From positions 5,566,001 to 5,630,000 of the forward strand of contig NZ_CP118607.1 of the NCBI RefSeq assembly GCF_028898945.1: a stretch of DNA of 64,000 nucleotides, in the 5' to 3' direction. Made by a program: the position numbers and the translations under genes. Positions 48,627 to 56,576 of this stretch are shown piece after piece (within the stretch, counting starts at the first letter, position 1; the number at the start of each line of letters is the position of its first letter). The notes under the pieces are model-generated. The model saw only the letters and a list, made by a program, of their open reading frames with translations, was not told the origin of the DNA and did no database searches. This DNA comes from Pseudomonas sp. PSKL.D1. Its GTDB lineage: Bacteria; Pseudomonadota; Gammaproteobacteria; Pseudomonadales; Pseudomonadaceae.

Positions 48627-50207
48627 ATGAATGGAGTTCTGAGCAGGAATCGAGCGGGGCCGCTGCGCGGCCCATCCGCGACACAAGGCCGCTCCTACAG
48701 ATTCCACGCCGTCATAGTGCCGCTGGCACTCGTAGCGTTGTGGGTAGTGGCCAGCCGGCAGCACTGGATGAGCGAGCAGATCCTGCCGGCACCGTCGCTG
48801 GTCTGGCAAAGCGCCGTGGACTTCGGCTCCGGGGAAATCTGGGGGCATTTGTGGATAAGCCTGCAGCGCTTGTTCTGGGGATTGCTCGCTGGCATCGCCA
48901 GCGGTTTGCTGCTCGGCACCTGGATGGGTAGCTCGCGCCGGGCACAAACGCTGGTGTTGCCCACGTTCGTGGCGCTTGCGCAGATTCCTACGCTGGCCTG
49001 GATCCCCTTGTTCATGCTGTTGTTCGGTATCGGTGAGCTGCTCAAGCTGGTGGTACTGATCAAGGCGGTAGTGGTACCCGTGACGCTACACACCCTGGTG
49101 GGTGTACGAGATGCCCAGCCCAAACTGCGCGAAGCGGCTGCCGTGCTGCGGCTACCGCCCCACCTGCTGTTCCTGCGCCTGCTGCTGCCAGCGGCCCTGC
49201 CCGCCTTCCTTACCGGCGTGCGCCTGGCGCTGGCCACCGGCTGGACCTCGTTGCTGGCGGTCGAACTACTGGCATCCAGTGAAGGCATTGGCTACCTGAT
49301 GGTCTGGGGGCGGCAGCTGTTCATGCTGGATCTGGTGTTCCTGTGCATCATCCTCATCGGCCTGGTGGGCGCGCTGATGGATCGCAGCTTCTCGGTACTT
49401 GAACGGCGCTTGCTGTTGTGGCCACAACCGGCCACCGGCGAACAACGTTTGAGGGCCACCTCCCAAAGCTGGCAGAGCCTCTTGCTGCCATTGGGGCTGC
49501 TGGTGCTATGGCAGACGATCAGCTTTTTCGGCTGGGTAGACCACAATATTCTTACTTCACCCCTGGGCGTACTGCGCGCCCTGCTCGACGGCGTGGCAGA
49601 CGGCTCTTTGCCGCAAGCTCTGCTGTTGAGCCTGCAACGTACCCTGAGTGGCCTGTTGCTGGGCGGTGGTGCGGGCTTGCTCATAGGGCTGTGGCTGGGC
49701 CTTTCCCGAAACGCTGAACGGGTGTTGGGGCCAAGCCTGTCTGCATTACGCCAGGTGGCTCTGTTCGCCTGGGTGCCACTACTGACGGCATGGTTTGGTC
49801 TGGGGGAAGGCGCCAAACTGGTGTTCGTTGGCATGGCGGCGTTCTTCCCGTTGTTGATCGCCACCCAGCGCGGTATCGCCAGCCTGTCACCACAGCTGGG
49901 CGAGGCCGCGCAGGCATTGCGCCTGAACCTGGCGCAACGCCTGCGCCTGCTGGTGCTACCCGGTGCCGCGCCAGCAATCTTCGCCGGCCTTCGCCTGTCG
50001 CTGATCTATGCCTGGCTGGGCACCATCGGTGCCGAATACTTCATGCCCTCTGACGGCGGCATCGCCAGCCTGATGCTCGGTGCCCAGCAACTGTTCCGCA
50101 TGGATCAGGTCATGGCCGCCATGGTGCTGATCGGCTTGGTCGGCGCCCTGCTCGGCAACCTTGGACAACGCCTCGAATCGCGCGCCACGCGCTGGAGAAC
50201 CGCATGA
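48627..50207 (+). CDS. atsB: Tandem-fused ABC permease for sulfate esters
   Basis: 526 aa containing two SsuC-like permease halves. Half one has the EAA loop KLREAAAVLRLPPHLLFLRLLLPAALPAFLTG (about residues 165-195); half two has LGEAAQALRLNLAQRLRLLVLPGAAPAIFAG (about 425-455). SsuC/TauC are single-domain and dimerise, so one AtsB may form the whole channel. ATG 48627 has GAGAGA 6-7 nt upstream. Codons about 9-25 coincide with a REP sequence. Coupled to atsC through ATGA. Confidence 0.91.
   Translation: MNGVLSRNRAGPLRGPSATQGRSYRFHAVIVPLALVALWVVASRQHWMSEQILPAPSLVWQSAVDFGSGEIWGHLWISLQRLFWGLLAGIASGLLLGTWMGSSRRAQTLVLPTFVALAQIPTLAWIPLFMLLFGIGELLKLVVLIKAVVVPVTLHTLVGVRDAQPKLREAAAVLRLPPHLLFLRLLLPAALPAFLTGVRLALATGWTSLLAVELLASSEGIGYLMVWGRQLFMLDLVFLCIILIGLVGALMDRSFSVLERRLLLWPQPATGEQRLRATSQSWQSLLLPLGLLVLWQTISFFGWVDHNILTSPLGVLRALLDGVADGSLPQALLLSLQRTLSGLLLGGGAGLLIGLWLGLSRNAERVLGPSLSALRQVALFAWVPLLTAWFGLGEGAKLVFVGMAAFFPLLIATQRGIASLSPQLGEAAQALRLNLAQRLRLLVLPGAAPAIFAGLRLSLIYAWLGTIGAEYFMPSDGGIASLMLGAQQLFRMDQVMAAMVLIGLVGALLGNLGQRLESRATRWRTA
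48655..48700. repeat. REP-like element inside the 5' end of atsB
   Basis: Hairpin GGGCCGC-TGC-GCGGCCC followed by ATCCGCGACACAAGGCCGCT and CCTACAG, a typical P. putida REP layout. It is translated as the hydrophilic stretch after residue 9 of AtsB, before the first TM segment. Confidence 0.7.
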
Positions 50208-51067
50208 ACGCCTTCATCACCTCGGCCCTGCAGGCGGCCAATCAACCCGATGCCACCCCTGCGCTGGTCAGTTTCGAGAACGTCGGTAAAACCTTCAGTG
50301 TCGATGGCCAGGCATTCGAAGCCCTTCGGGGTTTTGACCTGTCGATCAATCAGGGTGAGTTCATTGCCATCGTCGGTGCCTCGGGCTGCGGCAAGTCCAC
50401 GCTGCTGCGCCTACTGGTGGGGCTGGACACCGACTACAGCGGCACCATCAAGGTCGATGGCCAACCGGTGACAGGCATCGGCGGCGAACGCGGCATCGTG
50501 TTTCAGGAGCACCGCCTGTTCCCTTGGCTGACTGTTGAACAGAACATCGCGCTTGGGCTGGTGAACGAGCCACTGACACAAGGCGAACGTGCCCGCCGGG
50601 TGCATGAGTATGTGCAGCTGGTCGGCCTGGTGGGTTTCGAATCGGCTTACCCGCATCAGCTTTCGGGCGGCATGGCCCAGCGGGTGGCCATCGCCCGCGG
50701 GCTGGTCGCCAGCCCGCGCATCCTGCTGCTGGACGAACCTTTTGGTGCCCTGGACGCCTTGACCCGCCAGCAATTGCAGGACGAGTTGCTGGCCATTCGC
50801 GAGCGCGCAGGCATAACCACGCTGCTGGTGACTCACGATGCTGAAGAGGCCACCTACCTGGCCGACCGCGTGGTAGTGCTGGAGCCTCGCCCCGGGCGCA
50901 TCAAGAGCGTGGTGGAAATCGACTTGCCTCACCCGCGCAGACGTACGGGCGTGGCGCTACACGGTTTGCGCGAGCGGGTGCTGCAACAGATAACCGGTGA
51001 ACAACCCCACCTGAAACCGCAGGCCTCCAGGGTGGAAGGCCTGCGGCCAGAGCTGATCGCTCTTTAG
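50204..51067 (+). CDS. atsC: ABC transporter ATPase for sulfate esters
   Basis: 287 aa. Walker A GASGCGKST near residue 62, Q-loop IVFQEHRLFPWLTV, signature QLSGGMAQRVAIARGL, Walker [18 protein letters not shown]-loop LLVTHDAEEATY. SsuB/TauB family, coupled to atsB. It ends 3 bp from the stop of the convergent toxin-like gene, with no terminator seen between them. Confidence 0.94.
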   Translation: MNAFITSALQAANQPDATPALVSFENVGKTFSVDGQAFEALRGFDLSINQGEFIAIVGASGCGKSTLLRLLVGLDTDYSGTIKVDGQPVTGIGGERGIVFQEHRLFPWLTVEQNIALGLVNEPLTQGERARRVHEYVQLVGLVGFESAYPHQLSGGMAQRVAIARGLVASPRILLLDEPFGALDALTRQQLQDELLAIRERAGITTLLVTHDAEEATYLADRVVVLEPRPGRIKSVVEIDLPHPRRRTGVALHGLRERVLQQITGEQPHLKPQASRVEGLRPELIAL

Positions 51068-51070
51068 CCT

Positions 51071-53599
51071 TTACGGCCACTGATCAGCCGGGAAAAACCG
51101 CTCGAGCCAAGGCGGGTTGCCCACCAGGTCTGCGTAGGCCGAGCGCTCGAACGGTTGCCCGCTGCGCATCTCGAAGGCGGGTTCATCGGCCCGCCGCGGC
51201 TGCTCACGGAGCCTGAACTTGATGAAGCGGTAGTGCTGCCCCTGAACGTCATGGATGTCATCAATACGGAAAGTGCTACCCGGCGTGAACAGCACTTCCG
51301 CTTCCTGCCAGTTCAATGACAAAGGCGCTACCGGGGCGCCGCTTAGCTGCTCGCTGCCCACCACCTCATAAAGCACGGTGTTCTCATCAAAATGCCCGGC
51401 CACCTCGGCGAGAGGGCGGGCAGCGGCCTCCTTGGGCAACATGAACCGGCGGGGGATGTAAGGGTTTTCGGTGAAGGATGTGATATCGGTGGCGACCAAC
51501 AGGTCGCCTACCCGGATCGCACCCGCCCGATAGCGTGCCCCAAGCCCCACGCGCTCGCCACGCCCACCACGCCAGAGCAATGAAGCCCGGCTGCCCGGCA
51601 ATCGCGCCAGCGAGTCGGCCAAAGTCCCGATAAAGTCATTGAGGGTTTCGTCCGTAAACCCCTGCAGGCGCGAGCGATCACCCCGGAATACATCATTCAC
51701 CCTGGCCATGTGGCTGCTGTACTCCATAGCAAGGTCATTGTGCAGCTCACCTTCCTGGCTGAAGGTGTGGAAGCGCTGCCCCTGCACCTCAACATAATGG
51801 TGACCGAACTCATCCACAGGGGCCATGTGGCCAGCGAATGTCGGTAGCCCCGCGCGCTCCAGCAAGCGCGTCTGACGCTGCAACAGGGCAACTGAAAGCC
51901 GGTCTTCCATGGCCCGGTCGGGTTCCATGTAGGTGTCCCAGAATTGGGTAGTCAGGCCATCGGTATCACCGCCCGGTGCATACAGCCGCCATTGTCCGTC
52001 CAGGCCTCGGCGCACCAGCAAGCTTTCACGGATTTCCAGGTCGTCGAGATCACTCAACACCATCCAGCTGGACCAGCGGCTGTTGAAGTGGACCGGCAGG
52101 TTCATCTCACCCATGGCGATCCAGCTGCGGCCTTGGTCATCAACATGCACGCCCTGCAGAGGCCCTGAAGTGCGCGCAGGCACCACGGTAACCAGGTTGC
52201 TGTCGAGGTCTGCGAGCACTTGCCTGATCCTCCCGGATGAGCGCGCAGGCTCCAGCAGCGTTGCCAGTACCCCGCTGAAGTGGGGTGGTTCCCGGTAACT
52301 CAAGGCCTTGAGACCAAGCCCGACATCCACCAGCGCGAATGCACTGACCAGGGAGTCACCAATGGAAGCAAGAATGGCCTGAGTGCGCTCGGGTGCCGAG
52401 CGAGCTCGCACCGCGCCCTCAATGTCCAACCCCAGCCGTGCCAAGCCGGCACCCAGCATCGCCAGGCCAATCGGCCAGGCCATTAGCGAAAAACCACCAA
52501 ACACCTGGATGAATGCCCCCAGGTATCCGCGCCAGAGCTGCTTGCGCAGGTCGCTATTACTGACCAGATTGTGCAAGGTCAGGCCGAGGTCGGCCTTCAC
52601 CCATAGCATCAGGCTGTCGAACAGATCAGGGAGGATGAGCGCCTGGCCCTCACCAAATGGCCATTCGGGGCTGGAGTACGAGCCACTTTGCTGACGGGCC
52701 TTCTGCAGGGCGGCGGCTCGCCAGTACGGGTCCGATTGCGCGTCCATTCGGTACAGCGTGCTGAGCCAGCTTTGCGCATCCGTATCGCGTAGTCGATTGG
52801 ACAGCCAGCGGATCATTGCACGCCGATCCTCGAATGCCCGCAAGGGCGACGCCATCGACGGCATGTAGACCACTAGCCTGCCAGACGCATGCTGGAAGGT
52901 CACCAAATGGCCCTTACCGAGCTGGAAATGGCGCACGGTCAACGTTGGCTGATGCCCGGAATACGTCAGCGCTGCCAGTGTAAGCGGTGCTCCCGCTTGC
53001 AGGCCCATCCAGGCTCTCAGGTTCTGCCGATCTACTTCAGCCAACAGGCCTCCCTCAACAGCCCGATCAATGTCGGCGAGGAAGCAGGCGCGGGCCAGCG
53101 CCGGAAAATCCAGGCCCTCCGCCCCCCAAAATCGCGCTTCGCGTTGGCTCACTTCAGATGCGAAGTCCAGTTGCCACAGGTAATCCATGACGTCCTTGGG
53201 TAGCAAGGCCACCTCATTGTTGGCACCGTATCGCTCGGCATCGAGCCCCTGATTGTAGAAGCCGCTGTAGACAGGCAGGGTGTCGGGCTCGGCCTGAAAG
53301 CCGCCGCCAAACCGGTGAATCAGCAGGTCGGTAAAACGTAGTGAACGGGTTGGTGGGCCGGCGTGCTGCCAACCGGTAACAGTCGGTGCGTTGGATGCCG
53401 TGGTGAACACGTGCCACCAGACCTTGTCCGGGTCCAAAGGCTTGCCGGTGTGTTCAAGCAGGTAGGCGGCCGCATGCTCGTGAGCCAGTTTATAGGGGTC
53501 GGGCCAAGCGCCCAGGAAGGCACGGGCCTTTTCCATGACGGCACGGGCATCACCCAGCGACGCCAGGCTACGGGCGAAATGATCGAGATCCAGGGGCAC
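51071..53599 (-). CDS. DUF6543-like large protein with C-terminal ADP-ribosyltransferase motifs
   Basis: 842 aa, GTG start with AGAGGA 8 nt upstream. The N-terminal part resembles the dermonecrotic-toxin-like DUF6543 proteins of pseudomonads, including a central hydrophobic stretch (about 358-390) that could enter a membrane. The C-terminal 170 residues carry the three R-S-E ADP-ribosyltransferase elements in order: Arg677 in SLLWRGGRG, T707-Ser708 in ATDITSFTENP, and Glu766-X-Glu768 in WQEAEVLFTPGSTFRI. No signal peptide and no immunity gene or secretion genes nearby. Toxin role is inference; the domain match was made by eye. Confidence 0.7.
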   Translation of the reverse strand: MPLDLDHFARSLASLGDARAVMEKARAFLGAWPDPYKLAHEHAAAYLLEHTGKPLDPDKVWWHVFTTASNAPTVTGWQHAGPPTRSLRFTDLLIHRFGGGFQAEPDTLPVYSGFYNQGLDAERYGANNEVALLPKDVMDYLWQLDFASEVSQREARFWGAEGLDFPALARACFLADIDRAVEGGLLAEVDRQNLRAWMGLQAGAPLTLAALTYSGHQPTLTVRHFQLGKGHLVTFQHASGRLVVYMPSMASPLRAFEDRRAMIRWLSNRLRDTDAQSWLSTLYRMDAQSDPYWRAAALQKARQQSGSYSSPEWPFGEGQALILPDLFDSLMLWVKADLGLTLHNLVSNSDLRKQLWRGYLGAFIQVFGGFSLMAWPIGLAMLGAGLARLGLDIEGAVRARSAPERTQAILASIGDSLVSAFALVDVGLGLKALSYREPPHFSGVLATLLEPARSSGRIRQVLADLDSNLVTVVPARTSGPLQGVHVDDQGRSWIAMGEMNLPVHFNSRWSSWMVLSDLDDLEIRESLLVRRGLDGQWRLYAPGGDTDGLTTQFWDTYMEPDRAMEDRLSVALLQRQTRLLERAGLPTFAGHMAPVDEFGHHYVEVQGQRFHTFSQEGELHNDLAMEYSSHMARVNDVFRGDRSRLQGFTDETLNDFIGTLADSLARLPGSRASLLWRGGRGERVGLGARYRAGAIRVGDLLVATDITSFTENPYIPRRFMLPKEAAARPLAEVAGHFDENTVLYEVVGSEQLSGAPVAPLSLNWQEAEVLFTPGSTFRIDDIHDVQGQHYRFIKFRLREQPRRADEPAFEMRSGQPFERSAYADLVGNPPWLERFFPADQWP

Positions 53600-53683
53600 G
53601 GTGAAGATCCTCTTGGGCAGGGAGAGTCCTCGATTGAGCCGACCTTGGCATGACCGGTGGTGCTACTGCGTTGCCACCCGTCA

Positions 53684-53959
53684 TCAACTCAGCCCGCGCA
53701 GGTAGCCCCACGGGTAGATACCGCGGTCATGGCCATCGCTGAACACCAGCTGCACGCCATAGCCTTGCACGACGATACGCTCGACGCGCACGCCATCCAC
53801 CACCACGCCAATCGCCCCCTTGAGCAGTGCGGCACGGCACTGCGAGCACGGGCAGGCGCCACGCAAGCGGGTATGACTAAGCTGTTGCAGCCCCTCGGGC
53901 CACTGCACCTTCAATTCACCTCGATCACGCTCGTTGTGCAAAGCGACAGGGGCAGTCAT
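53684..53959 (-). CDS. DUF971 (GBBH-like N-terminal) domain protein
   Basis: 91 aa. Contains the domain's Cys-rich loop LRGACPCSQC (Cys36, 38, 41) and ends YPWGYLRGLS, as in PF06155 domains, which occur alone, in gamma-butyrobetaine hydroxylase, and in the plant [4Fe-4S] factor HCF101. The ATG overlaps the stop of the HEAT gene. Last gene of the eight-gene operon. Function unknown; the HCF101 link makes a metal or Fe-S role possible. Confidence 0.83.
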   Translation of the reverse strand: MTAPVALHNERDRGELKVQWPEGLQQLSHTRLRGACPCSQCRAALLKGAIGVVVDGVRVERIVVQGYGVQLVFSDGHDRGIYPWGYLRGLS

Positions 53960-54924
53960 CACTGGGCGCCCTGCAACTGCGCCAAGGCGATTCTCACTGC
54001 CTTGCGTACCTCCGGGTCGCTGTCGGCCTGCGCCTGTTCCAATGCGGGCAGGGCCTGGGCCACGCCCAGTTCGCCCAGCGCCAGCGCAGCCTCCTTGCGA
54101 AGGTTGGCAATGCCATGCCCGAGCAAGTCGGCCAGCGCCTGCAACGCTGCAACATGGCGCAGGCGGCCAAGCGCGCGGGCAGCACGCAGGCGCACCTGCC
54201 AGAAGGGGTCGCCCAAGGCCTTGATCAACGCCGCGCCCGCTGCTTGCTGGCTGATTTTGCCCAGGGTAGTGGCAGCTTCTTCGCGCACCTGCCATGCCGC
54301 ATCATCCAGTGCACCGATCAACGCGGGCAGCACGCTGTCATCACGGGCCAACCCCAAAGCGCCGATGGCGGCGCGGCGCACTTCGGTGTCCGGCTCACTG
54401 GCAGCAAGGCGTGCCAGCACCGGCAAAGCTGGCGCGTGCTTGAGCCAACCCAGTACGCCCACGGCCTCACGACGTACAGAGGCATCCGGGTCTTCCAGTG
54501 CCGCCAGCGCCGGGGCCGCAGCCTCTTCAAGGCGCAGTTCGCGCAAGGCACGCAGGGTGCTTGCGCGTACAAACGCTTCGGCGTGGGCCACCCATGGCAA
54601 GACCAATAGCCCGGTTTCCTGGCTCTTGATCTCGCTCAGACTCTGCGCAGCCGCGGTACGCACCGCCACTGCAGGGTCGGCCAAGGCTGCGCATAGTGCC
54701 TGGATCACTTCTGGATCCTCCCAGGCTTCGAGAAGCCGCGCTGCCTCTTCACGCACCCCTTCAGCAGCGTCGACAAGCAGCGCGTCGGTCAGCCAGGGCA
54801 GGCCCTGCGGCTCTTCCAGGTCGGCCAGTTCGATCAGGGCAATGCGCCGCACTCCGGCATCGGCATCCCCCAAACGGGGCAGTAAATCGATGATGTCGGG
54901 GTGGTCGGTGTTTCGTTCAGTCAT
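53959..54924 (-). CDS. HEAT-repeat (PBS-lyase-like) protein
   Basis: 321 aa made almost wholly of about nine HEAT-like repeats of some 31 residues, for example DPDASVRREAVGVLGWLKHAPALPVLARLAASEPDTEVRRAAIGALG read in two successive units. No catalytic motif. Such repeats are scaffolds for protein-protein contact or, in PBS lyases, for chromophore attachment. Coupled to the genes on both sides by overlapping start and stop codons, so it is an integral operon member. Role unknown. Confidence 0.87.
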   Translation of the reverse strand: MTERNTDHPDIIDLLPRLGDADAGVRRIALIELADLEEPQGLPWLTDALLVDAAEGVREEAARLLEAWEDPEVIQALCAALADPAVAVRTAAAQSLSEIKSQETGLLVLPWVAHAEAFVRASTLRALRELRLEEAAAPALAALEDPDASVRREAVGVLGWLKHAPALPVLARLAASEPDTEVRRAAIGALGLARDDSVLPALIGALDDAAWQVREEAATTLGKISQQAAGAALIKALGDPFWQVRLRAARALGRLRHVAALQALADLLGHGIANLRKEAALALGELGVAQALPALEQAQADSDPEVRKAVRIALAQLQGAQ

Positions 54925-55778
54925 AGCGCAATCCTTAGAGGGGGGTGGTCAGAGTCCGGCAGGCCGAGCGGGGTCAGGCGCGGCAATTCGCGGCCCTCTT
55001 CGTGGCGCAGCAGGGCCAGGCAGTGACGCTTGAGATGGGTGAATGCCGGGCTGGTCAACAGGCTCGCTTGGCGAGGCCGCGCAAAGTCCACTTGCAGCTC
55101 TTCGATGAAGCGGCCCGGGCGCGGGCCCATCACCAATATGCGGTCGGCAAGAAACAGCGCCTCGTCGATGTCATGGGTGACAAACACCACGGTGGTGTGG
55201 ATGCGTGCCCAGATATCCAGCAACATTTCCTGCATCCGCGAGCGGGTTTGCGCATCAAGTGCGCCAAACGGCTCGTCCATGAGCAACAGCCGGGGCCGAT
55301 TGATCAGTACACGGGCAATTTCGGCGCGCTGCTGCATGCCACCAGAAAGCTGGCTCGGCCAGCGGCCAGCGAAGGCGGACAGGCCGACCAGGCGCAGCAT
55401 TTCTGCCGCCTGCTGCTCACGCTCGGCTTTGCCCAGGCCCTGCATCTTCAGCCCGAAGGCGACGTTGTCGAGCACACTGCGCCACGGCAGCAACGTATGG
55501 TGCTGGAACACCATGCCGCGCTGGGGTGACGGGCCAACGATGGCCTCGCCATCCACGCTCAGCTGCCCGGCACTGGGCACCAGATGCCCGGCCAGCGCGC
55601 CAAGCAAAGTGGACTTGCCACAGCCGGACGGGCCAAGGATGCACACGAACTCACCGGGGGCCACGTCGAAGTCCAGGCGTTGCACGGCTTCGAACGCTTC
55701 ATCCCCCGCTCCCAGGTGAATCGAAACGCCGCGCCCTTCGATCCGCCCGGTTGCCGGGGCCTGTTGATAACTGCTCAT
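54921..55778 (-). CDS. ABC transporter ATPase (SsuB/NrtD-like), unassigned substrate
   Basis: 285 aa. Walker A GPSGCGKST near residues 48-56, Q-loop MVFQHHTLLPWRSV, signature QLSGGMQQRAEIARVL (second half deviates slightly from RVAIARAL), Walker [18 protein letters not shown]-loop VFVTHDIDEALF. ATG 55778 overlaps the permease stop; the longer frame to 56063 lies inside the permease gene. Confidence 0.9.
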   Translation of the reverse strand: MSSYQQAPATGRIEGRGVSIHLGAGDEAFEAVQRLDFDVAPGEFVCILGPSGCGKSTLLGALAGHLVPSAGQLSVDGEAIVGPSPQRGMVFQHHTLLPWRSVLDNVAFGLKMQGLGKAEREQQAAEMLRLVGLSAFAGRWPSQLSGGMQQRAEIARVLINRPRLLLMDEPFGALDAQTRSRMQEMLLDIWARIHTTVVFVTHDIDEALFLADRILVMGPRPGRFIEELQVDFARPRQASLLTSPAFTHLKRHCLALLRHEEGRELPRLTPLGLPDSDHPPLRIAL

Positions 55779-56560
55779 CAGGTGGCCCTCCGCACGCGGT
55801 ACCACGGCGTTGCCAGCGCCCCCAGGCGCTTGATCAAGGCGCTGCTGCCCATGCCCATTACACCGATCAACAGCATGCCGACAATGATGTCGGGGTAGTT
55901 CTGCAAGGTGTAGGACTCCCAGGTGTAGTAACCAATACCGAACTGCCCGGAGATCATTTCGGCGGTGACCAGGCAAAACCAGGATGTCCCCATGCCGATG
56001 GCCAACCCCGTGACGATGCTCGGCAGTGCGCCGGGCAACACCACCTCGCGCAGAATTGCCCAACGCCCTGCGCCCAGGCTGCGGGCAGAGGCCACCAGCC
56101 TTGGGTCCACCGCCTCAACGCCATGAACGGTGTTGAGCAGGATCGGGAAAAGCGCGCCAGTGAAGGTAATGAAAACCATCGACAGCTCCGAAGATGGGAA
56201 CATCAGGATCGCCAGCGGAATCCACGCCACAGCCGGGATTGGCCGCAACACTTCCAATGGCGGCAGCAGCGTGTCTTCTGCCCACTTCGAGCGGCCGATC
56301 AGCACGCCCAACGCCACGCCCAACAGCGCCGCGCCGACGTAACCGGCAAATACCCGGCCGAGGCTGCTGCCCAAATGCGCCAGCAAGGTGCTGGAGTTGA
56401 GCAACTGCCAGGCTGCACCCACTACCGCTGACGGCGTGGGCACATAGGTGAAGGTGAACAGGCCGAAGTCGAGTTTCGCGCTGGCTGCCACCTGCCAGAA
56501 CAGCAGGCAGGCAAGCAGCGAGGCAACACGCACGGGCCAGCGCGTGAAATCACGGGTCAT
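55778..56560 (-). CDS. ABC transporter permease (SsuC/NrtB-like), unassigned substrate
   Basis: 260 aa, about six TM segments. EAA loop [34 protein letters not shown] 56560 has GGAGG 8 nt upstream, 16 bp after the binding-protein stop. Confidence 0.9.
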   Translation of the reverse strand: MTRDFTRWPVRVASLLACLLFWQVAASAKLDFGLFTFTYVPTPSAVVGAAWQLLNSSTLLAHLGSSLGRVFAGYVGAALLGVALGVLIGRSKWAEDTLLPPLEVLRPIPAVAWIPLAILMFPSSELSMVFITFTGALFPILLNTVHGVEAVDPRLVASARSLGAGRWAILREVVLPGALPSIVTGLAIGMGTSWFCLVTAEMISGQFGIGYYTWESYTLQNYPDIIVGMLLIGVMGMGSSALIKRLGALATPWYRVRRAT

Positions 56561-56576
56561 GGCGATTGCCTCCAGG

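Noticed and set aside
51071..53599. Type VI secretion effector assignment for the toxin-like protein
   Set aside because: No vgrG, hcp, PAAR, adaptor or immunity gene is visible within the window.
53657..55033. 458-codon plus-strand frame over the DUF971 and HEAT genes
   Set aside because: Extremely Ser/Ala/Arg-rich, repeat-driven shadow of the HEAT repeats; no Shine-Dalgarno.
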